DNA from: an uncultured Collinsella sp.
GTDB lineage: Bacteria; Actinomycetota; Coriobacteriia; Coriobacteriales; Coriobacteriaceae
Direction: 5' to 3'
Assembly: GCA_900768435.1 (NCBI GenBank)
Contig: CAAGCW010000009.1
Span: forward strand, 1-64,000
Length of the DNA: 64,000 bases
Position numbers and translations under genes: made by a program. Under the pieces are notes generated by a model that was not told the DNA's origin, made no database searches, and was given only the letters and a program-made list of their open reading frames with translations. Of the stretch, positions 61,104 to 64,000 are shown piece by piece. Every line of letters begins with the position of its first letter. Within the stretch, counting starts at the first letter, position 1.

Positions 61104-61958
61104 CTAGAGACCGGGTTCTCCAAGCAGGTTAACAATGTGATATGCGAGATAACTCTTCTCGGCATCGGTAACGACAACGTTATAGGTAGACGACAAGTGG
61201 GCGGCTATGGCGTCCGCGCACGAGAACGCGCACGGATACTTAGTTTCATCGATTCGGAACAGTGCATCGTCATTGATCTGCCCGGCCGCGGGGTCAAGCG
61301 CCCGCTGTGCGAAAAACTGCAGGTGGCGGACGAAACGCTCATAGGGCAGCGAGGTGTCATCGAGGGTCGTAGCATAGCGCTCGGAAACAATCGCGAGCAC
61401 GTCGCGAACAAGCTGGACCGAGATGATGAGACGGTCGGAGCGTTGCGGCATGGTGGCGTTGACGATATGCAGCGTAATAAAACCCTGCTCTTCTTCGCTC
61501 ATCTGGATGCCCATATACTCCTTGACAATCTGCAGCGCACGGCCCGCAAGCGCGTACTCCTTGCGATAGAACTGCTGGATCTCGAGCAGCAACGGGTTCT
61601 CGCAGGGAACGCCCTTGCGCTCACGCTCCAAAGCAAGGCTGATATGGTCTGCGAGAGCGATGAGGATCTTGTCGTTGATATCGACATTGAGCTCTCGACG
61701 AAGCATCTGAACGATGTCCTCGGAAATCACGAGGTTGACGGTGGGGATGGACTCCAAAAGATGTGCCAAGCGGTCAATCGTACGCGAATCCTGAGAAGTG
61801 CCCTCCTGCAGCGCATAGGTCTTTTCGACCGATGCTTCATCGATAGCGTCGCCGGCATGACGGCCAAAGCAGAGGCCTCGACCGATGACAATGAGCTCGG
61901 AGCCATCGTCCGAAGTGACCATTGCGACGTTATTGTTGAAAACTCGCTTGATAACCAC
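61104..61958 (-). CDS. BglG/LicT family transcriptional antiterminator
   Basis: A 284-residue protein: a CAT RNA-binding domain (MVIKRVFNNNVAMV, VIGRGLCFGR) and two PRD domains (ALADHISLALER; EEQGFITLHIVN; DAEKSYLAYHIV) with regulatory His residues. It binds RNA to prevent termination when the PTS substrate is present. The GTG at 61958 gives the canonical MVIKRV start. It lies 18 bases downstream of the EIIA stop and upstream of the EIICB gene. Its likely RNA target is at 62570-62601. Confidence 0.92.
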   Translation of the reverse strand: MVIKRVFNNNVAMVTSDDGSELIVIGRGLCFGRHAGDAIDEASVEKTYALQEGTSQDSRTIDRLAHLLESIPTVNLVISEDIVQMLRRELNVDINDKILIALADHISLALERERKGVPCENPLLLEIQQFYRKEYALAGRALQIVKEYMGIQMSEEEQGFITLHIVNATMPQRSDRLIISVQLVRDVLAIVSERYATTLDDTSLPYERFVRHLQFFAQRALDPAAGQINDDALFRIDETKYPCAFSCADAIAAHLSSTYNVVVTDAEKSYLAYHIVNLLGEPGL

Positions 61959-61976
61959 GGTACCCACCAAAAGAAT

Positions 61977-62489
61977 TTACTCGGAAAGCCAGACGACAGG
62001 CTCTTTAACAGCAACAGGGCCGGAAGCGTGCTCACGAAGAGTCGAGTTCTCCGAACGCTCGCACACGATAACGAAGACCGTGGGATCGAAGCCGGCGGCG
62101 CGGACCGCGTCAAAATCGACCTCAACGAGGGGCTGGCCCGCGTCGACATGGTCACCCTGGGCAACAAGCGCATGGAAGCCCTTGCCCTCAAGTTTAACAG
62201 TGTCGATTCCGATATGCAGCATCACCTGAGCAGAGCTGTCGTCGGACATGATGCCCAGTGCATGCTCGGTCGGGAACAGCGCCGCGACGGTACCGGAAAC
62301 AGGAGCGCACACCGTTCCCTCTTGGGGAACCACGGCAACGCCATCGCCCACGGCACGGCTGCTAAAAGCGGGGTCATTGGTATTTTCTAGATGAACAAGC
62401 TCGCCGGAAACAGGAGCGAGGATTTCGAACTCGGAAGTTGCAGTCTTCTGCTCATCCGAACCGCCCATCAGGCGAGAAAAGAAACCCAT
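61977..62489 (-). CDS. PTS glucose-type EIIA
   Basis: A 170-residue EIIA-Glc/Crr-type protein: FEILAPVSGELVHLEN, VCAPVSGTV, and the phosphorylation site VMLHIGIDTVKLEGKGF with His in HIGID. It passes phosphate to the EIIB domain of the same operon. The start is ATG 62489 after AAGGGACATGCC; the longer frame lacks support. First gene of the operon. Confidence 0.93.
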   Translation of the reverse strand: MGFFSRLMGGSDEQKTATSEFEILAPVSGELVHLENTNDPAFSSRAVGDGVAVVPQEGTVCAPVSGTVAALFPTEHALGIMSDDSSAQVMLHIGIDTVKLEGKGFHALVAQGDHVDAGQPLVEVDFDAVRAAGFDPTVFVIVCERSENSTLREHASGPVAVKEPVVWLSE

Positions 62490-62514
62490 GGTGGCATGTC
62501 CCTTCATAAATATA

Positions 62515-62577
62515 GCCCAACCAAAATCAAGCGAATGCGTCCATAGAGACACATCCGTTCAAAGACTTTGGTTAGGC
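62515..62577 (-). terminator. Leader terminator of the PTS operon
   Basis: On the minus strand GCCTAACCAAA (62577-62567) pairs with TTTGGTTGGGC (62525-62515), with an inner stem ATGTGTC/GACGCAT in the loop, followed by TATATTTAT. It lies between promoter and the EIIA start, as expected for antitermination control. Confidence 0.6.
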
Positions 62578-62601
62578 CCACGTCCGAGGGACTCGGTAAC
62601 C
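62570..62601 (-). promoter_or_regulatory. Candidate RAT antiterminator hairpin
   Basis: On the minus strand GGTTA-CCGAG-TCC-CTCGG-ACGTGGGCC-TAACC folds with an outer and an inner stem and an asymmetric internal loop, as RAT elements do. Its 3' TAACC is shared with the 5' arm of the leader terminator, so the two structures exclude each other. The operon encodes a matching antiterminator. Confidence 0.6.
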
Positions 62602-62626
62602 TTCCGCATTTCTTTTTACGGGAGCT

Positions 62627-62632
62627 ATTGTA
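62627..62632 (-). promoter_or_regulatory. -10 element of the PTS operon promoter
   Basis: TACAAT on the minus strand, about 26 bases upstream of the RAT hairpin. A -35 is not clear (TGACTA lies about 19 bases upstream). Placement before the RAT fits. Confidence 0.4.
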
Positions 62633-62832
62633 GACAAGCCCAAAGCCAGAATAGTCATTATGACCGGTGAGCGGTATTTTTTCTTCGATAAACGGTATTT
62701 AGGCAGCACTTGGGGACGTTCCTTTTCTGCCGGCACTCGGGGACACTCCTCACTCTGGTGCATTGGGGACAGGTTTGTTTGCACCAGGTTGGTGCAGATT
62801 AACCTGGCCCCATTGCACCAATTTCGTATGCG
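62633..62832. other. Intergenic region with GGGGAC repeats
   Basis: No gene. It contains three spaced copies of GCA(C)TTGGGGAC or GCACTCGGGGAC type at about 62708-62773, and an inverted repeat TTGCACCAGGTTGGTGCAG around 62778-62797. Similar GGGGAC strings occur at 51238 and in the long inverted repeat at 38811-38899. Confidence 0.55.
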
Positions 62833-63594
62833 CTAGACAAAGAGCTCGCATTCCTTCCGCACGACGCAAACCTTGCTCAGCATCTGGGAAACAGCGGATA
62901 GCTTGTTGGGATCAAGCTTACGAGCGCCTCGCGGGCATACGGCAATGCAGCGCATGCAGGAGATGCACGCCTCGCCAGCTGCTCGTTTGGGGTCACCCTT
63001 GTCGATAGCACAAACGGGGCACGCCGCGGCGCATGCACCGCAGGAGACGCAATCCTCTGTTGCCTCATGTGCCATGCGGTGACCTCTGGCTTGTTTGTAA
63101 GGACGATTGCCGGGAATAGAGGGCTCGGATGTATCCTCAGCCAACAGCTTTTGCTGAATTTGCTGCGCAAACTCTGCGAGCTGCGCCGCATCCTGCGCAT
63201 CCGGTCGCCCAGCAGCAAACTGTCGCGCAATGGAATGTTCTGCAATGGCTGCAACTGCCGCGATTACCCGGAATCCCGCATGCTTCGCAACGTCCTCCAG
63301 CTCTACGAGCGTGTCCTCAAACGCGCGGTTTCCGTAGACGCACACCAGAACGGCCCGCGCTCCGTTGCCGTGAACCATGTTCAGTCGGTCGACCACCACG
63401 GCAGGGACTCTGCCGGCATACGCTGGCACGGAGATAACAGCCACGTCGTCCTTCGTCATCGAGACCTCGTGGAAATCCAACCCGCTATCGGTCAGATCGA
63501 CGGTAACGGTATTCTTGTCCAGCGCTCCAGCCACAAGGCAAGACACCTTCTCCGTTCCACCCGTCGGACTAAACACAATTTCAAATACGCTCAT
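62833..63594 (-). CDS. EFR1 family flavodoxin-ferredoxin protein
   Basis: A 253-residue protein. The N-terminal half is flavodoxin-like with an FMN phosphate loop (SPTGGTEKVSC). The C-terminal half has two 4Fe-4S motifs: CVSCGACAAACPVCA and CISCMRCIAVCPRGA. This is the EFR1 electron carrier type, with no known specific partner. Single gene at the end of the window. Confidence 0.9.
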   Translation of the reverse strand: MSVFEIVFSPTGGTEKVSCLVAGALDKNTVTVDLTDSGLDFHEVSMTKDDVAVISVPAYAGRVPAVVVDRLNMVHGNGARAVLVCVYGNRAFEDTLVELEDVAKHAGFRVIAAVAAIAEHSIARQFAAGRPDAQDAAQLAEFAQQIQQKLLAEDTSEPSIPGNRPYKQARGHRMAHEATEDCVSCGACAAACPVCAIDKGDPKRAAGEACISCMRCIAVCPRGARKLDPNKLSAVSQMLSKVCVVRKECELFV

Positions 63595-64000
63595 CTAGAC
63601 ACCCTCCCCCTACGCTCAGCAACGCGTCAAGCCGTTTTCACATCCAGCCAGAGTATACGGCACGTGGGGTCCCCATTTTGGCGCACCAAGCACCCCAATG
63701 CACCAACCCTACGCTGCCTGCCTCTTCGTTTTGTATAAATTACGGTACAGATTGTATATATTTACGGGATGCTGCCGTGTTCTCCCAAGGTACCCCATCC
63801 TGGCCCGTGCAAAAAACGGAGTATTCTGCAACGTGACCGCGCCAGCACCGCCGCGGGCGGGCAAAACTGTAGGGCGCTGCGTCATTTAGGGTTCCGACAT
63901 AGCGAGAATGACGTACCTTTGCTTCGAAAAACGGCGAAATCTAACTCAAAACGCTCATAGGGAGTATCTGAAGGCCACCGTTGGCAATACCGAATCGTAT
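63595..64000. other. Right-end intergenic region
   Basis: About 400 bases without a convincing gene. The stretch 63730-63770 is AT-rich (TTGTATAAATTACGG, TTGTATATATTT) and probably carries a promoter, with direction unknown. No RNA motif or repeat was recognised. Confidence 0.4.

Noticed and set aside
1..64000. tRNA, rRNA or CRISPR loci
   Set aside because: Gaps between genes were read for T-loop/CCA-type patterns, conserved rRNA strings and evenly spaced direct repeats; none was convincing.

Overview
The window looks like chromosome from a Coriobacteriia gut actinobacterium, most like Collinsella. This is an inference from gene content and style: high-GC coding DNA, AddAB recombination genes, one-carbon genes fhs/folD/fchA, an [FeFe]-hydrogenase, an LAxTG-type wall-anchored protein, glycoside PTS genes and strictly fermentative functions. 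No rRNA, tRNA, CRISPR array, prophage or transposase gene was seen.

Layout. 1-3.4 kb: a DUF4430 secreted protein that runs off the left edge, behind a cobalamin riboswitch, then a UbiB/AarF kinase with a phasin-like partner. 3.5-7 kb: C69 dipeptidase, an inverted-repeat element, and the folate pair folD-fchA. 7-16 kb: two paralogous lipoproteins, a wall-anchored phospholipase C-like enzyme, a PH-like protein, a zinc-ribbon protein, a CDF metal exporter and a one-TM envelope protein. 16-30 kb: fhs, ruvC-ruvA-ruvB, an NAD-synthetase-like protein with broken active sites, superoxide reductase, SNF2 helicase and dnaE. 30-32 kb: an AT-rich island with an MFS transporter beside a truncated DUF3284 fragment. 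32-41.7 kb: addB-addA, YerC-like regulator, holin-like membrane protein, Rrf2 regulator divergent from cysK. 41.9-51.5 kb: mnmA, an HTH-HipA-like kinase fusion, M42 peptidase, fucO, DUF1275 protein, YgiQ radical SAM enzyme, CPBP protease and an orphan RelB/DinJ antitoxin. 51.7-57.7 kb: a four-gene operon joining an [FeFe]-hydrogenase and its flavoprotein to an ABC importer. 58-62.6 kb: an alpha-glucoside PTS operon with its own antiterminator and a visible RNA switch. 62.8-63.6 kb: a flavodoxin-ferredoxin fusion.

How the genes work together. fhs, folD and fchA cover formate to methylene-THF; folD has lost residues needed for its second activity, which fchA can supply. The hydrogenase operon should couple reduced-cofactor disposal to H2 metabolism, with an unexplained co-transcribed importer. 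The PTS operon takes up and cleaves 6-phospho-alpha-glucosides and is controlled by an antiterminator. Several intergenic regions carry long inverted repeats and dispersed short repeats, most sitting around terminators.

The most notable observations are the NAD-synthetase-like protein with both active sites degraded, the hydrogenase/ABC operon with a permease-ATPase fusion, the HTH-kinase fusion, the monofunctional-looking FolD, and the family of long intergenic inverted repeats. All calls come from reading the sequence; no database search was run.
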